Positions 7,784-18,118 of a stretch of DNA of 64,000 bases are shown here, in pieces (positions within the stretch are counted from its first letter, which is position 1; each line of letters starts with the position of its first letter). Made by a program: the position numbers and the translations under genes. The notes beneath the pieces are model-generated. The model made no database searches. It saw only the letters and a list, made by a program, of their open reading frames with translations, and had not been told where the DNA came from. The stretch comes from Streptomyces sp. NBC_01275 (GTDB lineage Bacteria; Actinomycetota; Actinomycetes; Streptomycetales; Streptomycetaceae), in assembly GCF_026340655.1 (NCBI RefSeq), contig NZ_JAPEOZ010000001.1:1302001-1366000 (forward strand), in the 5' to 3' direction.

Positions 7784-8791
7784 ATGTGGCCAGGAGAGCG
7801 ACCGCCGACCGGCGGCCCGAACCCGCAACTCCCGCAGAACTCGCAGCACTCGCCGAGCTCTCAGGGTGCGCAGAATCCTCAGCCGGCGCAGCCGAACCCC
7901 TATCTGCAACCCGGTTTCCAGCAGCCCAACCCCTACGGGCAGCAGCCCGCCGCTCCCTGGAACGCCCCGACCGTGACGGCTGCCCCGCCGCCCGGCGACA
8001 GCGGCGGCGGGCGGAGCAAGGTCGTGGCGATCACCGCGGCCGGCGCCGTGCTGGCGGCCGCCGTCGTGACCGGCGCCGTACTGCTGCGCGGCGGGGACGA
8101 CGAGCCCGGGCCCGCCCCCACCCCCGTCGCCGCCTCCACATCCGCGTCCGCGACGGCGAACCCGCGCGACGCGGCGACCGGGCAGCCGACCGTCGCCGGC
8201 TGGAAGGTCGTCGTCAACCCCGACCTGGGCGTCGCGTTCGACGTGCCGGCCGACTGGGCCGTGAAGTCGACCGGCTGGGTGTCGTACGTCGCGGACGACG
8301 ACGACCCCGAGGACACCCCGCTCGTCGCCATGAAGGCCCCCGCGTTCCTCAAGGAGGAGTGGTGCGCGGCCGACGACGACCGGGACGGCGAGAACGCCTA
8401 CACGTCCCTCGCGAGCGCGGGCACCCGCGGCAACAACGGCGCCAAGAGCACCGAGGAGATCGCGAAGGCGGACTCGGCCGCGTGGGTCTACGGCGACTAC
8501 ACCCAGCCCGACCACGCCAAGGTCACCACCGGCCCGGCGACTTCGTACACCACCGCCTCCGGCCTCACCGGCAGTGTCGCCACCTCGCGGTCCTCCGGGG
8601 TCGAGGAGGTCGCGGAGAAGGGGAAGTGCGACACCGACGGCAAGGCCACGACGTTCGCCTTCAAGACGCCGGACGGCGACCTCGCCTCCTGGTCGTTCGT
8701 CGGGGTGAAGGGCGTCACGGACGAGGTCCCGGACGCGACGATCCGTAAGATCATGGACACGGTACGGGTGTTCCAGCCCGCCGGCTCCTGA
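7784..8791 (+). CDS. Membrane-anchored extracytoplasmic protein with Gln/Pro/Asn-rich N-terminus (paralogue A)
   Basis: 335 residues from ATG 7784. The first ~75 residues are low complexity (P, Q, N, G, with 'PNPYLQPGFQQPNPY'), then one transmembrane helix 'VVAITAAGAVLAAAVVTGAV', a Thr/Ser/Ala linker, and a globular outer domain starting 'PTVAGWKVVVNPDLGVAFDV'. The outer domain has two conserved Cys ('EEWCAADDD', 'KGKCDTDGK') that may form a disulfide. It is a clear paralogue of the next gene. The family is common in Streptomyces but has no known role. Confidence 0.75.
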   Translation: MWPGERPPTGGPNPQLPQNSQHSPSSQGAQNPQPAQPNPYLQPGFQQPNPYGQQPAAPWNAPTVTAAPPPGDSGGGRSKVVAITAAGAVLAAAVVTGAVLLRGGDDEPGPAPTPVAASTSASATANPRDAATGQPTVAGWKVVVNPDLGVAFDVPADWAVKSTGWVSYVADDDDPEDTPLVAMKAPAFLKEEWCAADDDRDGENAYTSLASAGTRGNNGAKSTEEIAKADSAAWVYGDYTQPDHAKVTTGPATSYTTASGLTGSVATSRSSGVEEVAEKGKCDTDGKATTFAFKTPDGDLASWSFVGVKGVTDEVPDATIRKIMDTVRVFQPAGS

Positions 8792-8857
8792 TTCGGTACG
8801 TCCCTGACAAGGGGCGGTGACCCGTTCGTGTCCCGGACGGCACTAGGGTTTCTCCGC

Positions 8858-9946
8858 ATGTGGCCAGGACAGCAGCCGCCCGGGGGAGAGCAGAACCCGC
8901 AGGCGCAGAACAATCCGTACCAGCAGCCGGGATACCCGCAGCCGAACCAGCAGCCGGGCCAACAACCCGGCCAATCCGGCCAACCCGGCTACCAGCAGCA
9001 GCCGAACCCGTACCAGCAGCCCGGCTTCCAGCAGCCCAACCCCTATGCGCAGCAGCCGCAGTGGGGCGCCCCGGCGCCCGTCGGCGCGCCGCAGCCGCCG
9101 CAGCCCGGCGGGGGCGGGAACGGGGGCAACCGCACCAAGGTGATCGCGATCGTGGCGGCCGCGGCCGTCGTCGTGGCCGCCGGCGTCACCGGCTTCCTGG
9201 TGCTGGGCGGCGACGATGACGACCCGGCCGACGTGAGCAAGGGCAGCGCGAGTCCCACGACGTCCGTCGCGCCGAGCGACTCGGCGTCGTCGACGACCGG
9301 CACGGACGACAACCCGCGCAGCAACGAGACCGAGAAGCCGACCGTCGCCGGCTGGAAGGTCGCCGTGAACCCCAAGTGGGGCATCGCCTTCGACGTGCCG
9401 GCCGACTGGGAGGTCCAGTCCCCGGGGCTCAGCCAGGGCTTCGAGTGGGAGGACAAGAAGAAGTCCAGCGGCTACGACTCGATCATCATGTCGGGCACGG
9501 CCGAGTACCAGTCGAAGTGGTGCGGCACGGACTCCGACAAGGACGGCAAGACCGACTACACCTCGCTGGCGATGGTCGGCACCAAGGGCGCCGAAGGGGC
9601 CAAGACCACCGACGAGATCGCGATCAACACCCCCGCCTGGTGGGTCTTCGGCGGCTACACCGAGCCGGACAAGAAGAGCATCACCTTCGACAAGAAGGCC
9701 ACCGCGTTCACCACCACGTCCGGCATCAAGGGCAGTTACGCCTGGGCGCAGTCCACGAACACGCCCCAGAAGGGCAAGTGCGACAGCGACGGCAAGGCGA
9801 TCACGTTCGGCTTCAAGAACTCCAACGGCGACTACGTGTCGTGGAACCTCTACGCGGCCAAGGGCGTGAAGGACGAGCTCCCGAAGGCGACGATCATGAA
9901 GATCCTCAGCACGGTACGGCTGAACGGCGACCCCAAGCACAACTGA
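8858..9946 (+). CDS. Membrane-anchored extracytoplasmic protein, tandem paralogue B
   Basis: 362 residues from ATG 8858, again beginning MWPG. The layout equals the previous gene: longer P/Q/N repeat region ('NPYQQPGFQQPNPY'), helix 'VIAIVAAAAVVVAAGVTGFL', Ser/Thr linker, and domain 'PTVAGWKVAVNPKWGIAFDV' with matching Cys at 'SKWCGTDSDKDG' and 'KGKCDSDGK'. The 66-base gap and matching sequence immediately around both starts (CATGTGGCCAGGA) indicate a local duplication that includes the start region. Confidence 0.75.
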   Translation: MWPGQQPPGGEQNPQAQNNPYQQPGYPQPNQQPGQQPGQSGQPGYQQQPNPYQQPGFQQPNPYAQQPQWGAPAPVGAPQPPQPGGGGNGGNRTKVIAIVAAAAVVVAAGVTGFLVLGGDDDDPADVSKGSASPTTSVAPSDSASSTTGTDDNPRSNETEKPTVAGWKVAVNPKWGIAFDVPADWEVQSPGLSQGFEWEDKKKSSGYDSIIMSGTAEYQSKWCGTDSDKDGKTDYTSLAMVGTKGAEGAKTTDEIAINTPAWWVFGGYTEPDKKSITFDKKATAFTTTSGIKGSYAWAQSTNTPQKGKCDSDGKAITFGFKNSNGDYVSWNLYAAKGVKDELPKATIMKILSTVRLNGDPKHN

Positions 9947-10061
9947 CCGCCGACGCACGACCGACCACCCACCCGGAACCGGCCGCCGAGGCGGACAGAC
10001 CGGCCACACTTGGCGGGTAATCGGTTTTGCACACCGGAGTGTGGGCGGGGATAGTCGGCCG

Positions 10062-11414
10062 GTGACCTCAGCCGCCGACCCCCGCCACCCCCTGCGCCCG
10101 CGCCTGCGCAGACCCGTCTGGGCGAGCCGCAACTACAGCCTGCTGACCGCCGCCGCGTTCGTGACGAGCCTCGGCAGCCAGGGCGCGCTCATCGCCGCCG
10201 CGTTCGCCGTCCTGGAATCGGGCGGCGACGGCGGCGACGTGGGTCTGGTCGCGGCGGCCCGCACGCTGCCGCTGGTGCTGTTCCTGCTGATCGGCGGCGC
10301 GGTCGCCGACCGGCTGCCACGGCACCGGGTAATGGTCACGGCCAACGCCCTCAACTTCCTTTCGCAGGGCGCCTTCGCCGCCCTCGTGCTGCTCGGCGAG
10401 CCCCGGCTCTGGCAGATGATGCTGCTGACCGCGCTCGGCGGCACCGGCCAGGCGTTCTTCTCCCCCGCGGCCGAGGGCATGCTGATGTCCTCGGTCGAGG
10501 GCGAACAGGCCGGCCGGGCGTTCGCGGTGTTCCGGATGGCGATGCAGGGCGCGGCCGTCGGCGGCGCGGCCCTGGGCGGCGCGATGGTCGCCGTGATCGG
10601 CCCCGGCTGGGTCCTCGCGGCGGACGCGGCGGCCTTCGCGGTCGCCGGGTCGCTGCGGTCGTTCCTCGACGTCAGCCATATCCCGCGGCGCGAGCCGGGC
10701 GGCGGACTGCTCGCCGATCTCCGGGAGGGCTGGGTCGAGGTCAGCGGCCGGCCCTGGCTGTGGCGCATCGTCCTGCAGTTCTCGGTCGCGAACGCCGTGG
10801 TGGCCGCCGCGGACGCGGTCTACGGCCCGCTCGTCGCCCGGGACCACCTCGGCGGGGCGGGCCCCTGGGGTCTCGCCCTGGGCTTCTTCGGCGCGGGCAC
10901 GGTGGCCGGCGCGCTGCTGATGACCCACTGGAAGCCCCGCCGGCTGCTGCTCGCCGGCACCCTCTGCGTCTTCCCGCTGGCCCTTCCCTCCGCAGCGCTC
11001 GCCGTGCCGGTCCCGATCGGCGTCCTGTGCGCGGTGATGTTCCTGACCGGCGTCACCCTGGAGGTGTTCGGCGTGTCCTGGATGACCGCGCTCCACCAGG
11101 AGATACCCGAGCACAAGCTCTCCCGCGTCTCCGCCTACGACTGGTTCGGCTCGGTGTCCCTGGTCCCGCTGACCACCGCGCTCGCCGGTCCCGCCGAGGA
11201 CGCCTTCGGGCGGACCCCGTCCCTGTGGGGCTGCACCGTGCTGGTCGTCCTCGTGACGGCGGCGGTCCTGTGCGTACCGGACGTACGCGATCTGACGCGC
11301 CGCACGAAGCCGGTCGCCCGGCGGACGCCGACGGGGGACACGGACCGGGGCTCGAAGGACACGGAAACGGACACGGCCGCCGACACGGAGGCGGACCGAG
11401 GACTGGTGGGGTAG
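10062..11414 (+). CDS. MFS transporter (enterobactin-exporter/EntS-like)
   Basis: About 450 residues with 10-12 hydrophobic helices. 'FLLIGGAVADRLPRHRVMV' carries the MFS motif-A loop (G-x-x-A-D-R-x-x-R-R) between helices 2 and 3, and 'GTGQAFFSPAAEGMLMS' fits the EntS-type MFS subgroup that exports siderophores or drugs. GTG 10062 is used; GTG 10041 in the same frame is an alternative. The hydrophilic C-terminus is rich in Thr/Asp ('TDRGSKDTETDTAADTEAD'), encoded by repetitive DNA. The substrate is unknown. Confidence 0.8.
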   Translation: MTSAADPRHPLRPRLRRPVWASRNYSLLTAAAFVTSLGSQGALIAAAFAVLESGGDGGDVGLVAAARTLPLVLFLLIGGAVADRLPRHRVMVTANALNFLSQGAFAALVLLGEPRLWQMMLLTALGGTGQAFFSPAAEGMLMSSVEGEQAGRAFAVFRMAMQGAAVGGAALGGAMVAVIGPGWVLAADAAAFAVAGSLRSFLDVSHIPRREPGGGLLADLREGWVEVSGRPWLWRIVLQFSVANAVVAAADAVYGPLVARDHLGGAGPWGLALGFFGAGTVAGALLMTHWKPRRLLLAGTLCVFPLALPSAALAVPVPIGVLCAVMFLTGVTLEVFGVSWMTALHQEIPEHKLSRVSAYDWFGSVSLVPLTTALAGPAEDAFGRTPSLWGCTVLVVLVTAAVLCVPDVRDLTRRTKPVARRTPTGDTDRGSKDTETDTAADTEADRGLVG

Positions 11415-11447
11415 AGGGCGGACCGAGGACTGGTGGGGTAAAGGGCG
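11391..11447. repeat. 27-bp direct repeat at the end of the MFS gene
   Basis: GGCGGACCGAGGACTGGTGGGGTA occurs twice in tandem, the first copy containing the MFS stop codon (TAG 11412-11414). It probably arose by slippage between convergent genes. Confidence 0.8.
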
Positions 11448-11471
11448 GCGGGCCGGGGGCGGCAGCGCCGC

Positions 11472-12320
11472 TCAGCCGATGCCGAAGGCCCCCTCCGGCG
11501 GCACGGGCGACGGTACGGCGTCCTCGTCGCGCACCGGGCGGGCGTCGCCGATGAGGCGCCGTAGGCCGGGCCCGTGCTCCACCCGGGCCGGGAACGCGTC
11601 GGAGGCGGTGCGGCGGGCCAGGGAGGTCACGTCGAGCGGCCGGTGCGCGGCCACGAGGACCGCGTTGCCGAAGCGGCGGCCGCGCAGGACGGCCGGTTCG
11701 GCGATGAGCATCAGCTCCTCGAACACCGCGGCGAGGTTCGCGAGCTGGGAGCGCAGGAAGGCGAACGGCGCCGCGTCGGCCAGGTTCGCGAGGTACGCGC
11801 CGTCGCCGCGCAGGACCCGTCCGGCCTCCCGGGCGTAGGCGAGGGAGGTCAGGTGGGCGGGGATCCGGGAGCCGCCGAAGACGTCGGCGACGAGCACGTC
11901 GGCCGAGGCGTCCGGGGCCGTCTCCAGCCAGGCCCGGGCGTCGGCGGCGTGCAGCGCGATGCCGGCGTCCGGCGGGACCGGTAGGTGCTCGACGACCAGG
12001 TCCAGCAGGCCGCCGTCGGCCTCGACGACGTCCTGCCGGGAGCCCGGCCGGGTCGCGGCCACGTACCGCGGCAGGGTGAGCGCCCCGCCCCCGAGGTGCA
12101 GCACGTCCAGCGGGCGCCCCGCCTCGGCGACGGTGTCCAGGACGTGCCCGAGGCGGCGCGCGTACTCGAACTCCAGGTACGTGGGCTCGTCGAGGTCGAC
12201 GTACGACTGCGGCGCGCCGTCGACCGTCAGCAGCCAGGCCCGATCCCGATCGACGTCGGGCATGAGCTTGGCGGTGCCGTGGTCGACGGCGCGGGAGACG
12301 GGTATGGGCTCGTCGTTCAC
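11472..12320 (-). CDS. Spermidine-synthase-like methyltransferase-fold protein
   Basis: 282 residues. Rossmann-type motifs follow the polyamine aminopropyltransferase order: 'VLHLGGGALTLPRYVA' (nucleotide loop), 'QDVVEADGGLLDLV' (acidic end of beta-2), 'ALHAADARAWLE' and 'ADVLVADVFGGS' (the D-x-F/D-x-x position). 'PQSYVDLDEPTYLEFEYARR' matches the N-terminal strand and gate region. Many actinobacterial members of this fold have no shown polyamine activity, so enzyme function is open. It is convergent with the MFS gene. Confidence 0.75.
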   Translation of the reverse strand: MNDEPIPVSRAVDHGTAKLMPDVDRDRAWLLTVDGAPQSYVDLDEPTYLEFEYARRLGHVLDTVAEAGRPLDVLHLGGGALTLPRYVAATRPGSRQDVVEADGGLLDLVVEHLPVPPDAGIALHAADARAWLETAPDASADVLVADVFGGSRIPAHLTSLAYAREAGRVLRGDGAYLANLADAAPFAFLRSQLANLAAVFEELMLIAEPAVLRGRRFGNAVLVAAHRPLDVTSLARRTASDAFPARVEHGPGLRRLIGDARPVRDEDAVPSPVPPEGAFGIG

Positions 12321-12462
12321 TTTTTCATTGTGCCCGGGACGGCGTCCTCAGGGGCACGGGCCGGTGTCGCCGTACGGCTCCGCCGTATGGGCGCGACCGG
12401 CCCGCAGTGCCCCTCCCCCGCCCGTCGGCCGTCCTCACGGCACGGCCCTCACAGCACGGCCC

Positions 12463-13641
12463 TCACAGCACCTCCGTCACGGTTCCCGCCCCGACGGTCC
12501 GGCCGCCCTCGCGGATCGCGAAGCCCAGACCCGGCTCCAACGGGACCTCACGGCCCAGCTCGACGGTCATCCGCGCCCGCTGCCCGGGCCGCACCAGGGC
12601 GACGCCCCCCAGGTCCACGTCCCCGACGACATCGGCCGTACGGATGTAGAACTGGGGCCGGTACCCGGAGTTGACGGGCGTCGTACGCCCGCCCTCCCGC
12701 GCCGACAGCACGTACACCTCGGCGGCGAACCGGCGGCTGGGGCGCAGGCTGTCCGGCGCGGCGACCACGTGCCCCCGCCGGACGGCGTCCCGCGGCACCC
12801 CGCGCAGCAGCAGCGCCACGCTGTCCCCGGCCTGCGCCTCCTCCATCGGCTTGCCGAAGGTCTCCACGCCGGTGACGACCGTCTCGACGTCGGCCCCCAG
12901 CACGTCGACCCGGTCGCCGACCCGTACCGTGCCGCGCTCGATCGCCCCGGTGACGACGGTCCCCCGGCCGGTGATGGTGAGCACGTTCTCCACGGACAGC
13001 AGGAACGGCTTGTCCAGATACCGCTCGGGGAGGGGCACGTAGGTGTCCACCGCGTCGAGCAGCGCGTCGATCGACGCGGTCCACCGCGGGTCGCCCTCCA
13101 GGGCCTTGAGCCCCGAGACCCGTACGACGGGCGCGGCGTCGCCGCCGTAGCCGTGCGCGGTGAGCAGGTCGCGGACCTCCAGCTCGACGAGGTCGCTGAG
13201 CTCCTCGTCGCCGGCGTCGGCCTTGTTGAGCGCGACCACGATGTGGTCGACCCCCACCTGCCGGGCCAGCAGGACGTGTTCGGCGGTCTGCGGCATGATC
13301 CCGTCGAGCGCGGAGACGACGAGGATCGCGCCGTCCAGCTGCGCGGCGCCGGTGACCATGTTCTTGACGTAGTCGGCGTGGCCGGGCATGTCGACGTGCG
13401 CATAGTGCCGGGTGTCGGTCTCGTATTCGACGTGCGCGATGTTGATGGTGATGCCGCGCGCGGCCTCCTCCGGGGCGCGGTCGATGCGGTCGAACGAAAC
13501 GTATCGGGTGGCGCCGCCGGCGCCCCGCTCGGCGAGGACCTTGGTGATGGCGGCGGTCAGGGTGGTCTTGCCGTGGTCGACGTGACCCATGGTGCCGATG
13601 TTCAGATGCGGCTTGGTGCGCACGTAGGCGGTCTTGGGCAT
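12463..13641 (-). CDS. tuf3: Elongation factor Tu, divergent second copy (Tuf3-type)
   Basis: 392 residues; delivers aminoacyl-tRNA to the ribosome as a GTPase. G1 is 'GHVDHGKT' (about residues 19-26), G3 is '[12 protein letters not shown]' (84-95) and G4 is 'NKAD' (139-142), where major EF-Tu has DCPGH and NKCD. Domains 2 and 3 are complete ('[13 protein letters not shown]', '[12 protein letters not shown]', '[18 protein letters not shown]'). The divergence and the stand-alone location (no fusA or rpsL next to it) point to the accessory Tuf3 class of Streptomyces, reported to be induced by the stringent response. The ~285 bases upstream have no gene and probably hold its promoter. Confidence 0.88.
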   Translation of the reverse strand: MPKTAYVRTKPHLNIGTMGHVDHGKTTLTAAITKVLAERGAGGATRYVSFDRIDRAPEEAARGITINIAHVEYETDTRHYAHVDMPGHADYVKNMVTGAAQLDGAILVVSALDGIMPQTAEHVLLARQVGVDHIVVALNKADAGDEELSDLVELEVRDLLTAHGYGGDAAPVVRVSGLKALEGDPRWTASIDALLDAVDTYVPLPERYLDKPFLLSVENVLTITGRGTVVTGAIERGTVRVGDRVDVLGADVETVVTGVETFGKPMEEAQAGDSVALLLRGVPRDAVRRGHVVAAPDSLRPSRRFAAEVYVLSAREGGRTTPVNSGYRPQFYIRTADVVGDVDLGGVALVRPGQRARMTVELGREVPLEPGLGFAIREGGRTVGAGTVTEVL

Positions 13642-13926
13642 GGCTGTACCTCGCAGCTCTGCGTAGGAGAGGAGGACCCCGAGCAACCGGCCGACCCTCC
13701 CCCTGCGGGGTCCGCCGGTCGATCCGGAGAGGGTCAGCTTCGGGCGCCGTCGACAGCGGCCACGAGGAGCGGGACGGCAGCCTTCGGGGCATCCGCGACG
13801 GCGGATGCTGCGACGACGAAGGCGTACCGGAACATGGTCCCGATCATTTCCGATGGTTCGTTCGGTGTCGAATGGTTTTCGGCGGGTTCGCAGAGCCGGA
13901 CAGCGGCTGCTGTTCGCGGACGGCCG

Positions 13927-14649
13927 CTACTCCCCGATGTTCTTCAGCGCCTCCCGCACCGACAGCGGTGCGAACCGTCCCCGTTCGCGGGCGAGGAAGG
14001 CGCGGACGGCGTCCGGGGCGGTCTTGGCGTACTCGCGCAGACACCAGCCGATCGCCTTGCGGACGAAGAAGTCCGGGTGGCCGGACTGGCGCAGACAGTA
14101 GGCGAAGAGGCGGTCGACGTCCGTGCGGTCCTTGTAGCGCAGTTGGTGGAGCAGCGCGGAACGGGCGACCCACAGGTCGTCGTCGGCGATCCAGGCGTCC
14201 ATGTCGGCGGTGAGCCGGGGGTCGGCCGCGACCAGGCCGCCGACGACGTGCGCGGCGAGCAGGTCGACGGTGTCCCACCAGGAGACCGTGGCGACGAGCC
14301 GGCGAGCGGTCGGCAGGAACGCGGACGAGCAGCGTCCGACGTGACGGCGCAGGTAGTCGACGGCGAAGTAGTGGTACTCGCGCTGCGGCAGCGCCCAGCA
14401 GCGCAGGGCGATCGCCGCGCAGTCGGCCTCGTCCGGGCGGGGCGTGCCGGCCAGGACGGTGCGGGAAAGCGCCCGGCGGTCGGGCGTGGGGATGCCGAGG
14501 AAGGGCGCCACGTCCTTCATGTACGCGCGCATCCCCGCCGCCCTGACGGGATCGGCCGCGCCGGCGTACACGGCGCTCAGCCGCTCCAGCACGGTGTCGG
14601 CGAGAACGCTCGGCGGCGCTCCGGCCGCACCCGCGCCTGTGACGGTCAT
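13927..14649 (-). CDS. DNA alkylation repair protein (AlkD-like HEAT glycosylase)
   Basis: 240 residues from ATG 14649. The protein is all helical with HEAT-like repeats and the family hallmarks 'MKDVAPFLGIPTPDRRAL', 'YHYFAVDYLRRHV', 'SWWDTVDLLAAHVVGG', 'DDLWVARSALLHQLRYK' and 'DFFVRKAIGWCLREYAKT'. AlkD excises positively charged N3/N7-alkylpurines without base flipping; the W-D pair in 'SWWDTVD' corresponds to the catalytic Trp/Asp region. It is divergent from the TVP38 gene. Confidence 0.88.
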   Translation of the reverse strand: MTVTGAGAAGAPPSVLADTVLERLSAVYAGAADPVRAAGMRAYMKDVAPFLGIPTPDRRALSRTVLAGTPRPDEADCAAIALRCWALPQREYHYFAVDYLRRHVGRCSSAFLPTARRLVATVSWWDTVDLLAAHVVGGLVAADPRLTADMDAWIADDDLWVARSALLHQLRYKDRTDVDRLFAYCLRQSGHPDFFVRKAIGWCLREYAKTAPDAVRAFLARERGRFAPLSVREALKNIGE

Positions 14650-14699
14650 GAGACGAACCATACGGCGATCACACACGTCCTTCGGTTACTGTCGCCCGC

Positions 14700-15518
14700 A
14701 TGCTCGATGCCACCAACCGCTCTGGGGGCACCGCCACGGCCACTCCCCGGGCCACCGTCACGGCACTCGTCCTTCCCGAGCCCGTGCCCGCCGTCCCCGT
14801 CGCCGTGCCCGCGCCCACGCCGCTCTCCGTCGCCGCGCCCGGCGGTCTCGCCGCACGCTGCACGAGAGTGCTGCTCTCGCCCTGGTCGCGGTTCTCGCTG
14901 CTGATCGCGCTGCTGGCGGCGGCCGCGTCGAGTGTGCTGCTCTTCGAGCCGCAGAAGCTGCTCGCGGACGGCTGGCCCCCACAGTTGGGCGGCGCCACGG
15001 CGGCCGCCGTGTTCGCGGTGGCGTACGGGCTGTGCACCGTGGCGTTCGTCCCGCGCCCGTTGCTCAACCTGGCCGCGGGCGCGCTGTTCGGCTCGGCGAC
15101 GGGTCTGGCGACGTCGCTGACGGGCACCGTGCTGGGCGCCGGTCTCGCCTTCGGCCTCGGCCGCGTGCTGGGGCAGGACGCCCTACGACCGCTGCTGCGC
15201 GGGCGGCTGCTGAAGGCGGCGGACGGCCAGCTGAGCCGGCACGGCATGCGCTCGATGCTGGCGGCGCGGCTGTTCCCGGGGGTGCCGTTCTGGGCCGCGA
15301 ACTACTGCGCCGCCGTCTCCCGCATGGGCTGGGTGTCCTTCCTGGTCGCGACCGCGCTGGGCTCGATCCCGAACACGGCCGCGTACGTCGTCGCGGGGGC
15401 CCGCGCCTCGGCGCCGACGTCGCCGGCGTTCCTGATCGCGATGGCCGGCATCGCCCTGCCCGCGGTGGCGGGCGCGGTGGTGGCCTGGCGCAAACGCCAC
15501 CACCTGCGCAGGCCGTGA
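14700..15518 (+). CDS. TVP38/TMEM64 (VTT-domain) membrane protein
   Basis: 272 residues. After a ~50-residue Pro/Ala/Val-rich N-terminus come helices and the VTT core: 'LLNLAAGALFGSATGLATSL', 'GTVLGAGLAFGLGRVLG', 'ARLFPGVPFWAANYCAA' and 'FLVATALGSIPNTAAYVVAGA'. This family is related to DedA and is linked to lipid scrambling or undecaprenyl-phosphate transport. It starts only 50 bases from the divergent AlkD gene, so the two probably share a promoter region. Confidence 0.83.
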   Translation: MLDATNRSGGTATATPRATVTALVLPEPVPAVPVAVPAPTPLSVAAPGGLAARCTRVLLSPWSRFSLLIALLAAAASSVLLFEPQKLLADGWPPQLGGATAAAVFAVAYGLCTVAFVPRPLLNLAAGALFGSATGLATSLTGTVLGAGLAFGLGRVLGQDALRPLLRGRLLKAADGQLSRHGMRSMLAARLFPGVPFWAANYCAAVSRMGWVSFLVATALGSIPNTAAYVVAGARASAPTSPAFLIAMAGIALPAVAGAVVAWRKRHHLRRP

Positions 15519-15543
15519 CTCCCGGATCCCTTCCAGGTCCCCT

Positions 15544-16713
<1,170 letters not shown>

Positions 16714-16759
16714 GGTGCGGGCCTCCTTGGCCGCCCGGGCACGACCGGCGCGGCTACCG

Positions 16760-16815
16760 GTGAGTAGGAAATCCAAACTCACCATAGCCCCGTGGGTTGG
16801 AAAATCAAACCCTCC
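16760..16815. promoter_or_regulatory. Putative HxlR operator region between thiolase and regulator genes
   Basis: The intergenic DNA is unusually A/T-rich and contains two related direct motifs, GGAAATCCAAAC (about 16767) and GGAAAATCAAAC (about 16800), plus an imperfect inverted repeat ACTCACC...GTGGGTT. HxlR proteins often bind such sites near their own gene. The binding itself is inferred. Confidence 0.4.
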
Positions 16816-16830
16816 CCTAAGCTGGGCGTC

Positions 16831-17301
16831 ATGGCAGCCCCCAAAGACCCGCGCCCCTGCTCGATCGCCGACGCCCTCGCCCTCGTCGGCGAGAAGTACT
16901 CCCTGCTCGTCCTGCGGGAGGTCTGCCTGGGCAACGGCCGCTTCGACCAGTTGATCCGCAACATCGGCGCCCCGCGCGACATCCTGGCCACCCGGCTGCG
17001 CCGTCTCGTCGACGCCGGGATCCTCGCCAAGCGCGCCTACAGCGAGCGCCCGCAGCGCTTCGAGTACCGGCCGACGCAGGCGGGCCTGGAGCTGGAGCCG
17101 GTGCTGATGACCCTCATGGCGTGGGGCGACCGCCATCTCCGGAAAGACGACGATCGCCCCATGGTGGTCGAGCACGTCTGCGGCAACGAACTGGTCCCCA
17201 CCGTCACCTGCTCCGCCTGCGGCGGCACGGTCCACCACCAGGACCTGACGGCCCACCCGCAGACTCCCGGCTGGACGGTGGCGGGCCCGACCGCGGCGTG
17301 A
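16831..17301 (+). CDS. HxlR-family winged-helix regulator
   Basis: 156 residues from ATG 16831. 'CSIADALALVGEKYSLLVLR' is the classic HxlR opening, followed by 'FDQLIRNIGAPRDILATRLR' (recognition helix) and 'RLVDAGILAKRAYSERPQRFEY' (wing). Unlike short HxlR proteins it has a C-terminal tail with 'CSACGGTVHHQDL', plus 'HVCGNEL', which could bind zinc (C-x2-C with nearby Cys/His). It probably represses the divergent thiolase gene. Confidence 0.87.
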   Translation: MAAPKDPRPCSIADALALVGEKYSLLVLREVCLGNGRFDQLIRNIGAPRDILATRLRRLVDAGILAKRAYSERPQRFEYRPTQAGLELEPVLMTLMAWGDRHLRKDDDRPMVVEHVCGNELVPTVTCSACGGTVHHQDLTAHPQTPGWTVAGPTAA

Positions 17302-17371
17302 TCCGGACCACGCCCTCCCCGGGGCCACACCCTCCCCGGGCCGACGTTCCCCCGGCCGGCGCCCCCTGGGC

Positions 17372-18118
17372 CTACGCCCCCTTGTACACGTCCAACCGTC
17401 CGCACATCCCGAACTTCCCGTACGCCGAAGGCTGTTCGGCCCGTACGACCGCCTCGGCGAGGTGGGAGACGTCCCCCTCCGCCAGCCGGTCGAGCTGCTC
17501 CCCCGTCGCCGCCGCGGCCGCCTGCGCGCCGCGCCGCCAGCGCTCGCGCCACTCGGCCAGCCGGGGCCGCACCAGGGCGGCGGCGGCCCGATGGAAGGCC
17601 GCCAGGGCCTCCGAGCCGTCCGGCCCCTTCCCGGCCTCGCGCAGCGCCCGGTAGCCCTCCAGGGCCAGATCGCGCCGGGCGCGGGCGATCCGGGCCTGTT
17701 CCGCCTCCGGGGCGTCGGCCGGGATCACGGTCGCGGCGGCGTACGTCTCCGGGTCGGTCAGGTACTCCGGGGGCAGCGTGAGCACCGCGTCGCCCGCCTC
17801 CGGGAGGCCGCTGTTCTGCATCAGGACGGTGATGCGCAGGTCGTCCTCGTTGACCAGACGGTGGACGGTGCCGGGCGTGAACCAGGCGACCGTGCCGGGC
17901 GTGAGAGGCGTGACCTCGTAGCCGGAGGCGGTGAGGGTCTGCACGGCGCCCCGGCCGCCCGTCACGACGTACCCCTCCGAACAGGTCAGGTGCATATGGG
18001 GCGTTCCGCCGTGCAGACCGTCGGCGGCCGGCCAGTCGTACACGCACAGGCGCGAGACGGCGACCCCGCCCGGCAGCCCGCCGTACGCGCTGCCGTGCGC
18101 ACCGCCGGACGCGCTCAC
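17372..18118 (-). CDS. Cupin-domain protein, third gene of a sugar operon
   Basis: 248 residues from GTG 18118, which overlaps the upstream gene's TGA (GTGA), so it is translationally coupled. The cupin barrel is visible at 'HGGTPHMHLTCSEGYVVTGG' (G-x5-H-x-H-x4-E motif) and 'GTVAWFTPGTVHRLVNEDD' (second metal-ligand His). The C-terminal half is helical and Arg/Ala-rich. Its place after PmoA-like and oxidoreductase genes suggests sugar binding, isomerisation or sensing; no specific reaction can be claimed. Confidence 0.75.
   Translation of the reverse strand: MSASGGAHGSAYGGLPGGVAVSRLCVYDWPAADGLHGGTPHMHLTCSEGYVVTGGRGAVQTLTASGYEVTPLTPGTVAWFTPGTVHRLVNEDDLRITVLMQNSGLPEAGDAVLTLPPEYLTDPETYAAATVIPADAPEAEQARIARARRDLALEGYRALREAGKGPDGSEALAAFHRAAAALVRPRLAEWRERWRRGAQAAAAATGEQLDRLAEGDVSHLAEAVVRAEQPSAYGKFGMCGRLDVYKGA

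Noticed and set aside
11959..14904. 981-codon open frame on the plus strand
   Set aside because: Spans three real minus-strand genes (spermidine-synthase-like, EF-Tu, AlkD-like) as antisense.
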